Shown piece by piece: positions 1-11,323 of a DNA stretch of 64,000 bases. This stretch comes from Mangifera indica. Taxonomy: Eukaryota; Streptophyta; Magnoliopsida; Sapindales; Anacardiaceae. Under the pieces are notes generated by a model. That model was not told the DNA's origin and made no database searches. It was given only the letters and a program-made list of their open reading frames with translations. The stretch covers positions 2,170,001 to 2,234,000 of the forward strand of contig NC_058138.1 in NCBI RefSeq assembly GCF_011075055.1. Direction: 5' to 3'. A program made the translations under genes and the position numbers. How positions within the stretch are numbered: position 1 is the stretch's first letter; every line of letters starts with the position of its first letter.

Positions 1-452
1 ATTTAAGTTTATTAAACTAAAATTAAGAGTAATTTGAGTCTAATTTGGTTTTTAATTTCAAGGGTTATAGTTATGCTCGGATTCATGATTAGATTTTATG
101 GTTTTAAGTTTACGGGTTATTACCAAAATACTATTATTTTGTCTAACAACGAACAAAACAGAGTTGTTGACAAATTGAATAGCAAACCTAGTTAATATTC
201 TTTGCTAGGACTTAAATTAAATTATGAATAAAGTTTGAATCGAATCGAGAGCCAGACTAATTCGTTTTGAACCTAACCTTATATTAACCAAACATGAAAA
301 AACCTGAACCGACCCCTGGAGGAGCGGACCCGGTCTAAAGCATTGGAAACTGCTGGAACAAGCCTAGTCAATTTTCACTACAAAAAAAATTAAACCCGTT
401 TCTGTTTTACTATCTTTTTCTTCTTTCTTCTTCGATTTTGTGGTCATCGTCA
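1..452. other. Upstream intergenic region, no gene seen
   Basis: AT-rich sequence before the first gene. I see no open frame with plant-gene character, no transposon ends and no RNA gene. The last ~100 bases, ending in a pyrimidine-rich TTCTTTCTTC stretch just before the first ATG, probably contain the promoter and 5' UTR of the next gene, but no clear TATA box stands out. Confidence 0.4.
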
Positions 453-3400
453 ATGGCCACAAACTCAGCCCTCTCTTGGCATCCCTTGCACCCCAAAACC
501 CGTCTTCCACTCCGCCACCAACGGCTGCCCCTCTGCCGCGTCCATGCCGTCACCGTCCGCGCCTTCCAACGCAGCGACTTCGACCGCTTTGCCCGCCGGA
601 TGACCTCCGGCGAGGCCTGGAGAGATGCCTGGAGCAGCGCCAACGGTGGATTTGAGCAACTCGTGTTTGAAGCTAAGAAGACCGCCGAGCGTATCGACCG
701 CCAGTACGCCGTGTCCCGCAGACTCAGCTCCGCGGCGCGCGCAGCCTCTGACCGTGCACGTGAGATCGATCGGGAGTTTAAAATTAGCGTGCGGTGGAGG
801 GCTCTTAGTATGGATTTTAGTAGAAATTGGCCAAGGGTTTGCACGTTTCTTTGTTAAATTTGCTTACTTTGTGACTCAGGAATTGAATTGTAGTCGTTAT
901 TGGGATTTGGAAACTGGGTTTTTGTCTTTTTAGTGAATTTTTAAAGGAATTTTTTGGTATAAAAGTTTGAGTACAAATTTGGGTTCTAGAAAGCAAAGGA
1001 ACTGTGTATACTTAGAAATGTTTTCATAGTTTTTGCTATAACTGTGTATTCCTGAAAATGGTTTTTGAAAAATGTTTTTCAAATTACAATTCAAATTGGT
1101 TTTAATTTTAGTGAAACATAGTTATTGGGTTTAAGATTTTTCTTCTCGTGTTCAATGCTTCATCAGTATCACAGTGTGGTGGTTATCATGTGTTCTTTGC
1201 TTGATATTTTAATTTTGAAAATTTAATTTTTGTCCATTACGTCAATGCTTTGTAATTAGTGTGGTTGTTTATAGCGTTTTGTTTGATTGATGTTTTTGCA
1301 GTACAGGAAGCAGCTTAATGATTTTCTGGATACTCCATTGGGAAGAAGTTTTGCTGTGAGTGTTAATTAACTATATTTCTGTAAGTGCATGCTTTTGGAA
1401 TGTATTGTATAAATTGATCCTAATTTCATATTTTCCCAGATTAAAAAAAAAAAAATGGTTGTAGTATGGTCAAGTGTTTTCTAGGCTAAATGGCTGGTAC
1501 AGTATAAATGCTAATGTTGGGTTCTTTGCTATAAGCTCAAGTTTTAGTAAATTGAGTCTGTATTAGCATCCGTGTGCATGTTATTTTGTGTTGACTGACT
1601 CTCTGTTAATTAATATGTGATCTTGCATGAGGAAGCATGATAGAGTATGATTATTAGTATAGTACGATATGATACTAATAAAAAATGATACGTATCTTAA
1701 GATGCAATCGAAAATTGATACAATACAATGTGCGTATTGTATGATACGATACGTATCGGTTCGTAATGGTAAACTTAACGATATAATTGATACACCTTTT
1801 TGCACTAAATGGGGCATGCAATTAAGGTGAATACAAATCGGATCGAGCTTGAACATCCTTTGGCTCGAGTTTAACTTAAATATAACATGATTCGATTTGG
1901 TTTGATTCGAATTGATGGTTTGAATTCATGGTTTGGTTCAATTTGGATTTATGGTTCGAATTGATGGTTTGAATTTATAGTTTGAATTCATGGCTTGAGT
2001 TCATGACTCATTGACAAAATGACGTCATTTTACCAACTAATAGACAAAATTGTTGATTTGAGCCAAACTTTAGTCAAACCGAACCAAATACTCCTATGTT
2101 TGAGTTTAACTTGGTTAAAAAAAGGAACAAAATCTTCCGATTTGAATTCAACTTGAATTCAAATTAAATAAATTCAAACCGAACCAAACAAGTCGAGGTG
2201 ACTTTTGATACCAAGCTGACCTCATTTGGATGTAACTCAAAACTAGGTCACCCAATCGAATCTATTTTCTTTTGTAAAATAAAAATGATTTTTTTATTGT
2301 AACTGAGTATTTAATGTATAATTACATATTTCTATTTATTTTTTAATTGCATTACTTATTTGATAAGATGATTTTAGTCTCTCATTTATGTTTTGAAAGC
2401 ATTGTTGATGATAAATTGAAATGGAAAACAAAATGAAAAATAAAAAAAACTTTATTTTGAATTTTAAAATGTTTTATTATTTTATTTTAAAAAGGTGTAT
2501 CAGACGATACGATATACGATACGAAAAATTTGGTTTTTGATACATGATACTATATGTGATTTAACTACCATGTGATAAAGTTTAAAGACTATTGTCAGGT
2601 GCATTCTTATAATGTTAAGCTCTTGAGTCTAGTGTTTTTCTATGACAACATTAATGTTTTCCATTCCTTGGATGTGTCTTCCTGCATTATGTTTGTTGAT
2701 GCCAAAAATCTCACATCAAATAGGAGCCAAGGGCCTTGGGTCAATATAAATCTATTGTCTCCTTCTCTCTCCCGAGTTGCTCTTTAAGGGCAAAACTGTG
2801 AGGGTAATGAAGGCCGAAGCGGACAATACCATGCCACTTTAAGTGGCCTGCTATGTGCAAATCGAAACAACATCAACAGGGCTTATACGTTACTTTATGT
2901 TAATTTTTATATCTTTGCGTCTTTGCAGACAATTTTCTTCCTCTGGTTTGCATTATCTGGATGGCTGTTTCGGATATTTTTCTTTGCTGCATGGGTCCTT
3001 CCACTTGCAGCACCTCTTCTGATTGGGACTGTGGCCAATAATTTTGCCATTAAGGTACTTTTTTTTTCTTTTAAAGCATTAAGAGGTCTAAGGCTGTATT
3101 CTTCTATTAAATGTTAGTTCATGTTCTAAATGAGTTTCAGGTGGCTTTCATTATTTTGCATATTTTGTGGTTGGCTTCAACATATTTTTAATGAATCATA
3201 GGGCAGTGTAATGGTAATTGGATAACTCATTTAATTTATGTGGACAAATTGTAAAGTCAATTGCAAATGGTTGTCAAAATGAATAATGTAGGATGTTTGA
3301 ATTGCTTGGACGCTCGAACCCTGTTTTGAAATTATGTTAATGAATTGTGCACCTTTGGGATATCCAGTTCTTTATTGATGACTTTGCCAGTGCAATAAAG

Positions 3401-5357
3401 TGTCAGACCATTCTTTCTTTTCATTTTAGAAGTAATTTCTTTTTCTTTTTTTTAAATTTTAAGTATTTAAATTCCTTATTGATATATGTTTTCTGAATAT
3501 GGTGAAAATAGATGCTGATATTGATTTGGGAAATTAATTTCTGGTTTTTTTTGTTATTTATTATTTTTATTATTTTTTTATAATTTCATTTGTTTCCTGC
3601 GATAGTACATTAGAATAATAGCATATCCTACTGGGTTAGTTTTCTAGGTGACTTCCCATAAAAATTTTGAAACTTTGGGGATGTTTGTAACGAATTTTAA
3701 AGGAGTTTAATTCAATATTTTTAAACCTAGATCGGGTCTTGACCTAGCTAAAGGTGGTCCAATTGGTTGAATTGGTGGTTAGACCGGTGAATTGTTTAAA
3801 TAGATATTAGAATAATATTTAGAATAATTTTGCCTATTTTATCATTAGATATGAAATCAAATTTGACCTAATGACTCGCATGGATTTTCATATCTTTTTA
3901 AATAGTTTTGTTCAAATGTCAAATTTCTTAATTTATTGTTATGCATAGGATTCAAAGGCTATAAATTTATTTTTTTTATAGTCGCTAGGTGAAACCCTGA
4001 GGCCTTGGTTGTAATATACATGCTTTATGATGTTTTATTTGTGGGAATGAATATGTGTACAACTGTCTATCAGAATACTTGTGTCGTTGGCCTCAATCAT
4101 GTTTTATTTTGCATGCTGTTACCTTTCCTAGGTTCATTAATAGACTTGAAGTCATTGATTAAGCTGTGAAACTGAATGACATTATCATAAAATGGTTCCT
4201 ACTATTCTTAAATATTTGATTTTGCCTGAGATTGTATATACAATGGGGTTTTCATTTCTTGTACAATAGTTCTGATATTGTTGGAGTCTCAGATCACATG
4301 AACAGTTCCTTGCATTGTGGAAATTGTGGAACACAAGTATTCAGAAACAAGAACACCTCTTTAAGTTTATATGATACGAATCTTCTATTGATCTGTCTAC
4401 CAACTCTTTGAGTCATGCCCAAGTCCAATACTTTACCGAAACGGCAAAACAAGTTTAATTGTTTTCATAATTGTAATGACTGATTAAAATAAGTTTCATA
4501 TATCTCTTCTTTTAAAAGAAAGCTTAGGCAACAAGGAACTAACAATTTTGTAACCCCTAAGTAAGAAAACAATATTCATTTACAAAACTGCCCCTAAGCT
4601 ATTGTAAGTTAATATAACTCGGAAGTCTTTGGTCCATGCTAGTGGTTTCCTGTTTCTTGTTGCATTCTGCTGCTTGTTGAGTTGTCTGTCGGTTAAGTCC
4701 TCTCCTTCCTATTCCTCTTCTCTCTAGTCCTTTCTAGCTGCTCTCCTCCGCTGATTGCCAGGTCATTCAGTGGACGCGTCTTCTCCTGCCTGTTCCTCTT
4801 CTCTCGAAGCTCACTTGTCAGCTATTACTCGAGCCTTTTGTGGATCAATCTCCATTCTTGCCCATGTATAAAAATATCCTTTATTCATCTAGCCCTGTTT
4901 CTGATCATTCCTGCTTCACTAACTCACTATTGGTAAAATCTAAATTTTTGTTATTTTATTTTATATTATTTTTGCATTATAGGTAGAGCATAGTCATAAA
5001 AGGTTTTCTCTTGTTTCTTGATTGTATTTTGGTGTATATTCCCTAGAATTATCATTTGCTTGTAGTCTTAAGATGCTGAATTTATGCATCTTCTTCAATC
5101 AATATTTATTTTATCACTTATTAAGAACAGAATATTTAATCATACTGCTTCATTCACTCTCTTCAATGGAATGGTAGGGATCTTGTCCGGCTTGTAAGAG
5201 GCAGTTTGTTGGTTACAAGAACCAGGTAATTCGATGTACAGGCTGTGGAAACATTGTGTGGCAACCGGAAGGTGACTTCTTCTCAGGGGGTGGTAAGGGC
5301 AAGACTACGTCAAAGTCCGATGGAGACATCATCGATGTTGAGTTTGAAGAAAAATGA
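453..5357 (+). CDS. Chloroplast-type membrane protein with C-terminal zinc-ribbon-like motif (4 exons, 247 aa)
   Basis: Exons 453-836, 1302-1355, 2929-3054 and 5178-5357. All junctions are GT-AG and in phase 0, giving 247 residues. The first plant ATG in frame is at 453; the frame upstream of it opens only with TTG. Residues 1 to ~45 are rich in Ser, Pro, Arg and His and poor in acids, like a plastid transit peptide. Residues ~50-128 are a charged, Ala/Arg-rich helical region (RRMTSGEAWRDAW is a recognisable stretch). Exon 3 (residues 147-188) is strongly hydrophobic and gives one or two membrane segments. Exon 4 has CPAC at 191-194 and CTGC at 208-211, a paired-cysteine zinc-ribbon-like motif, then an acidic tail ending DVEFEEK. 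It resembles conserved plant proteins of unknown function predicted for the chloroplast envelope; I do not recognise a named gene. Plastid location and metal binding are inferences. The large introns hold repeats but the coding frame is undamaged. Confidence 0.85.
1664..2560. repeat. GATAC-rich degenerate repeat in intron 2
   Basis: Both ends are dense in GATACGATAC/GTATC words and the middle repeats 'gaattgatggtttgaattcatgg'-like phrases (~1890-2000). GATACACCTTTTT at ~1789 and its inverse AAAAAGGTGTATC at ~2491 mark a short inverted repeat. A related region lies at ~5770-6915. It is probably an old, decayed non-autonomous transposon; I cannot define its exact ends or a target duplication. 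Confidence 0.4.
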
Positions 5358-5769
5358 CAAGCAATGCCAAAGCGATGTAACCGTTGGTTCATTCTGCTGC
5401 ACGAGCTCAAACCTGGCAAATGGAAAACAAGAGGGTAGATGTCTATGATCATTCCTGGCGATATGCATCTTGCTGAGATCTTACCATTGCCTTTGATAAT
5501 GTTTTTGTTTGTTTTGCAAGTGCTTTTAGGGACTGTGCTTAGCAATACTACCCTAATCTGTATATTATGTTATGCTTCTTAGTTAAAGGGAAACATTGAG
5601 AAACAATGAGACTGGAGCCCCTCTTTGGCCGTTTGTTCATAACATGAATTTTCCTCCTGGCGGGCTTCCTTTATGACTTAGTTGTGAATCAATACAAGTG
5701 AGATTAAGAATCTGTTTGGTGTGTGAGAATGTGACATTTTTACCAAAGAAAATTGAATGATTGAAATAA

Positions 5770-6915
5770 TAGATTTTAGAATCTTATGATACACAATATT
5801 TATCGTATGATATAATATGATATAAGTGGATATTGATACATATCTTAAGATATATTAAAAATTGATACTATATATTGAGTGTATGATATGATATAATATA
5901 AATTATTGGTATAGATCGATTCATTTGATAGGACAAGTGAAAAATGTGACAAGGTGTATCTCATGGATGAAATACAAATACCCTTGAATGGAAGAGGGAA
6001 ACATTTTTCTTGGGGTGGGAGACGTTGTGTTGGCGTGGGTAGAGGGGAATTTTTTTGTCCAAGAATATAATTTTAGACCAATTAAAAAATTCAATAATAC
6101 TTCTAAATATGGTGGGAATAAACTAGCTCTGAAATTGAGGTGATTCGAGTTATGCTTCATTCATGCTCTCTGCTCGGTTGCATTTAGGCTTGGCTAGTTT
6201 TTATGCACACTGAATTGGTATGTTCTTGGCTCAAATTTGTGTTTGAAATAGAAATCAATTGATTTAAGATTGATCCGATAAATTATATATTGAAAGCGAA
6301 AAAGTGATATTTTTATGGATATAAGTATAATATTTTAAAATTTTAAAGATTTATTAATCGATTTGTGAACTCACTGAATTGTCTAATAATAAACTTAAAC
6401 TAATCTTGATAAATTATATATTAAAAATGAAGAAGAAATATTTTACAGGTGTAAGTGCAAGATTTAAAATTTTACAGGTTTATTGGTTGACTTGCAAGCT
6501 CACTTAATTGTTCAACAACAACCTCAAGTTCTTCTTGATACATTATCTATTAAAAGTGAAGAAGTAATATTTTATTGGTGTAAGGAAACGATTTTAAATT
6601 TTTAAAGATTTATTGATCAACTTGTGAGTTTAATAAGCTGATCAACAACAAGCTCGAGTTCGATTTGAAAGTTGAATTTGAGTTGCGACCAGTTTGACGA
6701 GTTTATACTCTTAATATTAGTAAATACAAACAAAATTAATGTGGGTATTATGAGAGGGTGATTATTTTTTTTTCAAATGCAGTCCTAGATTAAACAATTA
6801 AACCATTCAATCACTTTTTTTTTAATAATTACAAACTTATAGCCAAACCGCGTATTATATGATATAATAAAAATCTAATTTTTTTTTGTATATTATGATT
6901 TCTCATATTGTAGAA
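5770..6915. repeat. Second GATAC-type degenerate repeat
   Basis: The left part (5770-5960) aligns by eye with 1670-1800: both run through GATAC/TATGATA words, then 'cttaagat', 'aaaattgata' and an AGGTGTATC. The right part (6845-6915) has the same TATGATATAATA style plus a T-run, as at 2500-2560. It lies ~400 bp past the stop of the 453-5357 gene. Low-complexity AT bias makes the boundaries soft. Confidence 0.35.
6245..6665. repeat. Three tandem ~130-bp units
   Basis: The phrase 'gataaattatatatt' recurs at ~6278, ~6409 and (diverged) ~6537, each followed by a 'gaagaagtaatattttat'-like stretch, 'aaaattttaaagatttattg' and a CTCACTTAATTG/CAACAACAA segment. Spacing is about 131 and 128 bp. It is a short, decayed minisatellite with no coding content. 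Confidence 0.55.
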
Positions 6916-7243
6916 TATATTTAAAAAAATAAAAAATAATAACAATTTAATTGTCATATTATTATATTTAAAAAATGTCACAAAAATACTTTAACATTAT
7001 AAGATTTACATTTATGCCTCCATCACCTCATTTTTTTTTCTAAAAGAAGTACATCAGAAAAATAAATCATATTATATGATATGCTTTCTATGTTATACCA
7101 ATTTAAATATATTGTAAAATATGTATTGTTTTTTCTCTTTATTATATTATACAATATTTATTATATCCGGCAAGATATATTTCCCAATTTACTTTCAAAA
7201 TTGTCTTCATAAATACATATATATAGATAAACAATTATTTTTT

Positions 7244-8047
7244 GGGAAAAGGACTATTTCCTACTTAAATTTTAGCGTAATCTGAAAATCATACTTGTAA
7301 TGGATAAAAAATCTAAATACTCATTTATAAACTAATTATCGTCCAAATTTTCAATTACAAATAAGGGTAGAATAATTATTTTTCTAATAAATCTTAAAAC
7401 TTTGAAATTTATATCATTTGCCCCTCTGAGTTTTAAAAACAAACTTTTTCACCTATTCTTAAAGTTTAAAAAGTTCAGATTTCACCTTTAAAGTTTGTTT
7501 CATTTCTCGGCTACCATCATTTCGATTGACGGTTGATGTTTTTCACTCATTTTCTAAATCTGACTACGAAGGATGACAAAGGATAGTTGTCTAGATGCGA
7601 AAGAAGGACAACGCTTCATTATCGCTTCTAGATGACATGACAAAGGACGACGAAACATTGTTCTTCGTGTAGTCTTTTTGAACTAGACAACACTTCATTG
7701 TCTAAATCTATATGACAAAAGGTCGTTCTTCATCAGAAAAGACCTTTGCTTTTTCCTAATTGCAAACCAGTTTTCTAAATCACTAAAGATGAAATTTGAA
7801 AACGTGAGAAAAGTCAATTTTTTAAAGTTTAATTATGAGATAAATGTGAATTTTTTAAGTTAAGAGGAAAAAATAATATAAATTTTTTAGGTTTTAGAAT
7901 TTATAGATAAAATGATGATTTTATCGTTGTTTTCAAATAAAAAATTGGATAAAAATTAATTTATAAATAAATATTTAAATTTTGTATGGATCGTGAATAT
8001 GATTTTGAGTTTAAAATAAAACTTTAGTGGAAAATTGGTACTTTCCC
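7244..8047. mobile_element. ~800-bp foldback element with long inverted repeats
   Basis: The left end GGGAAAAGGACTATTTCC pairs with the inverse of the right end (GGGAAAGTACCAATTTTCC when reversed), and the similarity continues inward for roughly 200 bp through an 'aatctaaatactcatttataaactaatt' zone. Flanks are near-identical 9-mers (TTATTTTTT and TTAATTTTT), which suits a Mutator-like foldback element. The core (7510-7760) has inverted GACAAAGGA/CTTCATTGTCTA-type words and no gene. The element ends ~140 bp upstream of the next gene's TATA box. Confidence 0.6.
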
Positions 8048-8189
8048 TTAATTTTTCAACTTTTATGACCAAATTTTCCCCAATAAAATATTTGGTTGTA
8101 GGTAAGAGTCTCACTTGCTGACCTGAACAATGGTTGGTGAGCTTCCTCTTCCATGGTTGGTGGGCTTCCTCTTCCACTCCCATTTCTTT

Positions 8190-8197
8190 CTTATAAA
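8190..8197 (+). promoter_or_regulatory. TATA box of the membrane steroid-binding protein gene
   Basis: CTTATAAACA lies ~50 bases before the ATG at 8245, in a pyrimidine-rich plant-type core promoter. Just upstream a 'ggttggtgRgcttcctcttcca' phrase is directly repeated (~8130 and ~8155). This position would leave a 5' UTR of only ~25 bases. Confidence 0.5.
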
Positions 8198-8244
8198 CAC
8201 TCCACCAAACTCCAACTCCACCCTTTCTCATCCATAACTCAACC

Positions 8245-11200
8245 ATGGCGCTTTATACCACCGTTATGGACGCTGTCACCACGTACACGGGGCTGTCTCC
8301 GGCGGCCTTCTTCACCATCCTCTCCTTCATGTGGGTCGTTTACAAAATGGTGTGCGGCATGTTTGTCGACCCAGAAGAGTTAAACGACGCTAAGAAGCCC
8401 ACCGCCGTCTCCACTGCTGACGTGTCCCCTCCGGCTGTGGTGGCACCACGAGAACCCGTTCAGTTGGGAGATGTCACTGAGCAGGAGTTGAGAGCTTATA
8501 ATGGGTCTGACCCAAGTAAGCCGCTTTTGATGGCGATTAAGGGCCAGATCTATGACGTGTCTGCTTCCAGGTAATTTATTTATGTTTTGAGTTCTTGGTT
8601 TTTCAATTTTAAATTTTGATGATAAAGTTTTGTTTTCTGATGGTGAAAAATTGAATATTTTTTATGGGTTGTATAGGGATTTGGAATGAATTTAGTGGGA
8701 CAACCTAAAACAAAGCAATCTATATATATTCCAATGATGTCACACTATTTTTTGGATAGACCAGCCTAAAACAAAGCAATCTATATATATGAGAAATTCC
8801 TCTTACAAATCATAGTAAATAAGCGACGTGGCACAAAGATTCAAAGCAATATCTCAACAAAATTTTATGGAACTTTAGTGGAGATTTTGAGGACTAAGTT
8901 TTATTAATGTTGTTGGGCAAAGTTGGAAGTGAGGCAATCTCAAAAGTTGAATTTATTTTTGTTCACATAAGAGTTGAATTGGAATTATTGTGCATTAGGG
9001 TACAACTTCGTTTTATTTTACCAGTGCTACATGGCAAGGTTATAAATTGGATTGAGCAAGGACAATATTGGTGGATTTATGGAATGTGAAGGTGGGTGGA
9101 GGCATTTTTGTTGCGAATGTTGTCTTTTTACAAGTACATAGGCTTCCAAATAAAAGAAAATTTAGATGCAGACTTGGAATCTTGACCCGAATTCTCAGTT
9201 AGCAGGAAGAGTTTTATGTATGTACAGATTAACTCTCCCGCGTGCTTTTCCTTGTATGAATTGACTATTGCTAGTTAGAGTTTGAGTTCCAAATTTTATA
9301 AAAACCAGAGCGTTTGCAGGAGAGAGCAGTTGTTCAAATAAGTTGAATTGGTATAAGAGAGTTCATTTTGTTGAAACAAATGATTTATGTTGTTTAATTG
9401 CCTAGAATCTTTTTTAGAAGAAGGAAGCTGTGACAACTAACCCTTAAGATGGAAAGATGGTTTATACTCACACTTGTCTTACTATTTGAATGCTGTGAAC
9501 TTCAGTTCCTGTAGTTCTGGTTTTTTTTTTTGGCTCCTAAAACTGTTTTCAATATGGATTTTAAAGGGAAAATGAGACAGGATATCCAATTAAAGTTTCT
9601 GGTTGGCTTCAGTTATTTGAATTGGGGATTCTGAATAGCAGATTGTGGACAGTAGAATTGTGGGAATTATAGTTTGTGTTCACTTAGGTTCTAAATTACA
9701 CAAATCAAACTAAGAAAGGGGAAAGGAAGGCAAAAGTATTTGGTTAATGAAGTTAACTCTGATTTATATACGTTGCTGTTGCATTGTGTTAGAACCTGGT
9801 AATCTTACTGTAAATGTTTGTGATAATATTCCAAAGGCGAAACAGCACTCTCCTCAAGGAGTGTCAAGTCATGATTAGACAAAGCAAACTCCCAAGCCCA
9901 AACACAATATCCTTTACCAATCCATCCGGCCCAAGTACAACTCAATCAAACTCACTCCCACCCAAATTAAATCAGTCCAACTCACAATTCAATAAATTAG
10001 ACTCAAAACTTACCCAAAACTTGATTAGATTATTCTTATGCCCAACCCACGTCCACCCAAACCAAAATATCACTCACTCAAGCCCACTCGATTATAATAG
10101 AACCCAAACCTATTCGAACAAATGATCCAGTTAAACCACCCTACTCATGTTTGACCTAACCCAATTATTTTTTAATCATGCCTAATGAACCAGCCGAGCT
10201 TCACCCACTGACATAACCTAAACCCACTTAGATGGTTCGATGGATGTATTAATTCAATGGAAACATCTCATGACACGAGAGAATACTTGGGAACAATTTG
10301 ACATAATCAAGGAACAATTTCCCTCCCTTGAACTTGAGGACAAATCCAACACTACAACTAACACATCAGCCCAAAATGGCAAGGTGGATGAATCTTCTAC
10401 TACAACCAGCAAATCAACCCAACAAGGCAACATTACAACCAGCAAATCAACCCAACATGACAATACATGCAACATAAAAAGGGAGGCATTAGGAAGAGAA
10501 GAGTTTGGTTCAATTAAGAGGGTAGGCGTGAGTCCATGGGGGAGCTGGTACCCCTTTACCAGTTTTTTTTTTTTTTTAATTTTCTTGTTTTGTTGTTTCT
10601 ACTTTTCCAGTTGTGTGAGAGATTGAACTATATATAGTTAATAGTTGGTGATTGATTATAATAAATAAGAGTAGTTGATTATTCCATATACCAATTGTGG
10701 CTGTGTTTGAATTATTATTGTGAACATGTACAATAAGATTGACAGGTTCTAACACATTGTTACTCATTAGGATTTTGGTGTTTCTCAATCTGAAAATTTG
10801 ATATTCAATAATTTTGAAATTCAATTAAAAATCTGTACGAAGCTTTCCATGGTGTCTTTTAAGCACTTCTATATTCATACATAAGCTTTTTCTGTTGAAT
10901 AGTTGTTCTGCCAACTGGCTGTAATGTTGCTAATGCTATATTCAGTTTTTTTTAGCCGAGATAATGGTGTCTTGTTTTCATTGTATTTTTATTCTCTTAA
11001 AAAAATTTTTTCCTTAGGAAAAAGAAATTGAGTAGTTTCTATTTTGTGAACATTGATTTTGATTGACCTTTATCTGCAGGATGTTTTATGGTCCTGGAGG
11101 GCCATATGCGATGTTTGCTGGAAGGGATGCCAGTAGAGCCTTAGCTCTGCTGTCTTTTGACCCACAAGACCTCACTGGAAACATTGAAGGTCTTAGTGAA

Positions 11201-11323
11201 GACCAGCTTGAAATTCTACAGGATTGGGAGTACAAATTCATGGAAAAATATGTCAAGGTTGGGCAGCTTGTTTCTGAAAAAACACAGAAACACAATGAAA
11301 ATGCTAAAGAGCATGATAATTAA
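8245..11323 (+). CDS. MSBP: Membrane steroid-binding protein, MAPR/cytochrome b5-like family (2 exons, 189 aa)
   Basis: Exons 8245-8570 and 11080-11323; a split AG|G codon joins them in frame, giving 189 residues. Residues ~1-45 hold a short lumenal or extracellular head with TGLSP, then a hydrophobic membrane helix (FFTILSFMWVVYKMVCGMF). A Pro/Ala/Val-rich linker follows, then the cytochrome-b5-like domain from ~75 onward: QLGDVTEQELRAYNGSD, KPLLMAIKGQIYDVSASR, then MFYGPGGPYAMFAGRDASRA, the family hallmark. The tail DWEYKFMEKYVKVGQL is typical of plant MSBP1/MSBP2. In Arabidopsis these ER and plasma-membrane proteins bind steroids, dampen brassinosteroid signalling and scaffold monolignol P450 enzymes. 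At 189 aa it is shorter than Arabidopsis MSBP1 (~220 aa), mostly for lack of a long acidic tail. The 2.5-kb intron carries an LTR-type insertion. Confidence 0.93.
8699..8793. repeat. Direct repeat in MSBP intron
   Basis: A ~28-bp phrase ending CTAAAACAAAGCAATCTATA occurs at ~8703 and again ~60 bp later, with near identity. It is a small local tandem duplication just after the first splice donor of the MSBP gene. Confidence 0.6.
9787..10754 (+). mobile_element. LTR-bounded insertion (solo LTR or deleted Ty3/gypsy derivative) in MSBP intron
   Basis: The insertion begins TGTTAGAACCTG and ends CAGGTTCTAACA, a perfect 12-bp inverted pair with TG...CA ends, and is flanked on both sides by the 5-bp direct repeat CATTG (9782-9786 and 10755-10759). 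It is therefore one complete 968-bp integration product. At ~10243-10350 the plus strand encodes VLIQWKHL...ENTWE...IKEQFPS, the second half of a Ty3/gypsy integrase chromodomain, followed by repeats of a Ser/Thr/Gln-rich phrase. No direct repeat of the 5' end is seen inside. It is either a solo LTR that includes the end of the polyprotein gene or an internally deleted element. Confidence 0.75.

Noticed and set aside
410..844. 144-codon open frame on the minus strand opposite exon 1 of the first gene
   Set aside because: It is a GC-rich shadow of a real exon; composition and lack of any domain give it no support.
2572..2787. Short open frame in intron 2 of the first gene
   Set aside because: It lies inside a spliced intron, has no domain and no start context; the surrounding exons join in phase without it.
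4278..4960. Possible solo LTR starting TGTTGGAGTCTCAG in intron 3, with a TATAAAAATA word near 4866
   Set aside because: No matching CA end or target duplication could be found, so it was not listed as an element.
10240..10626. 128-codon frame as a stand-alone gene
   Set aside because: It contains half of a gypsy chromodomain and lies wholly inside an LTR-bounded insertion; it is transposon debris.
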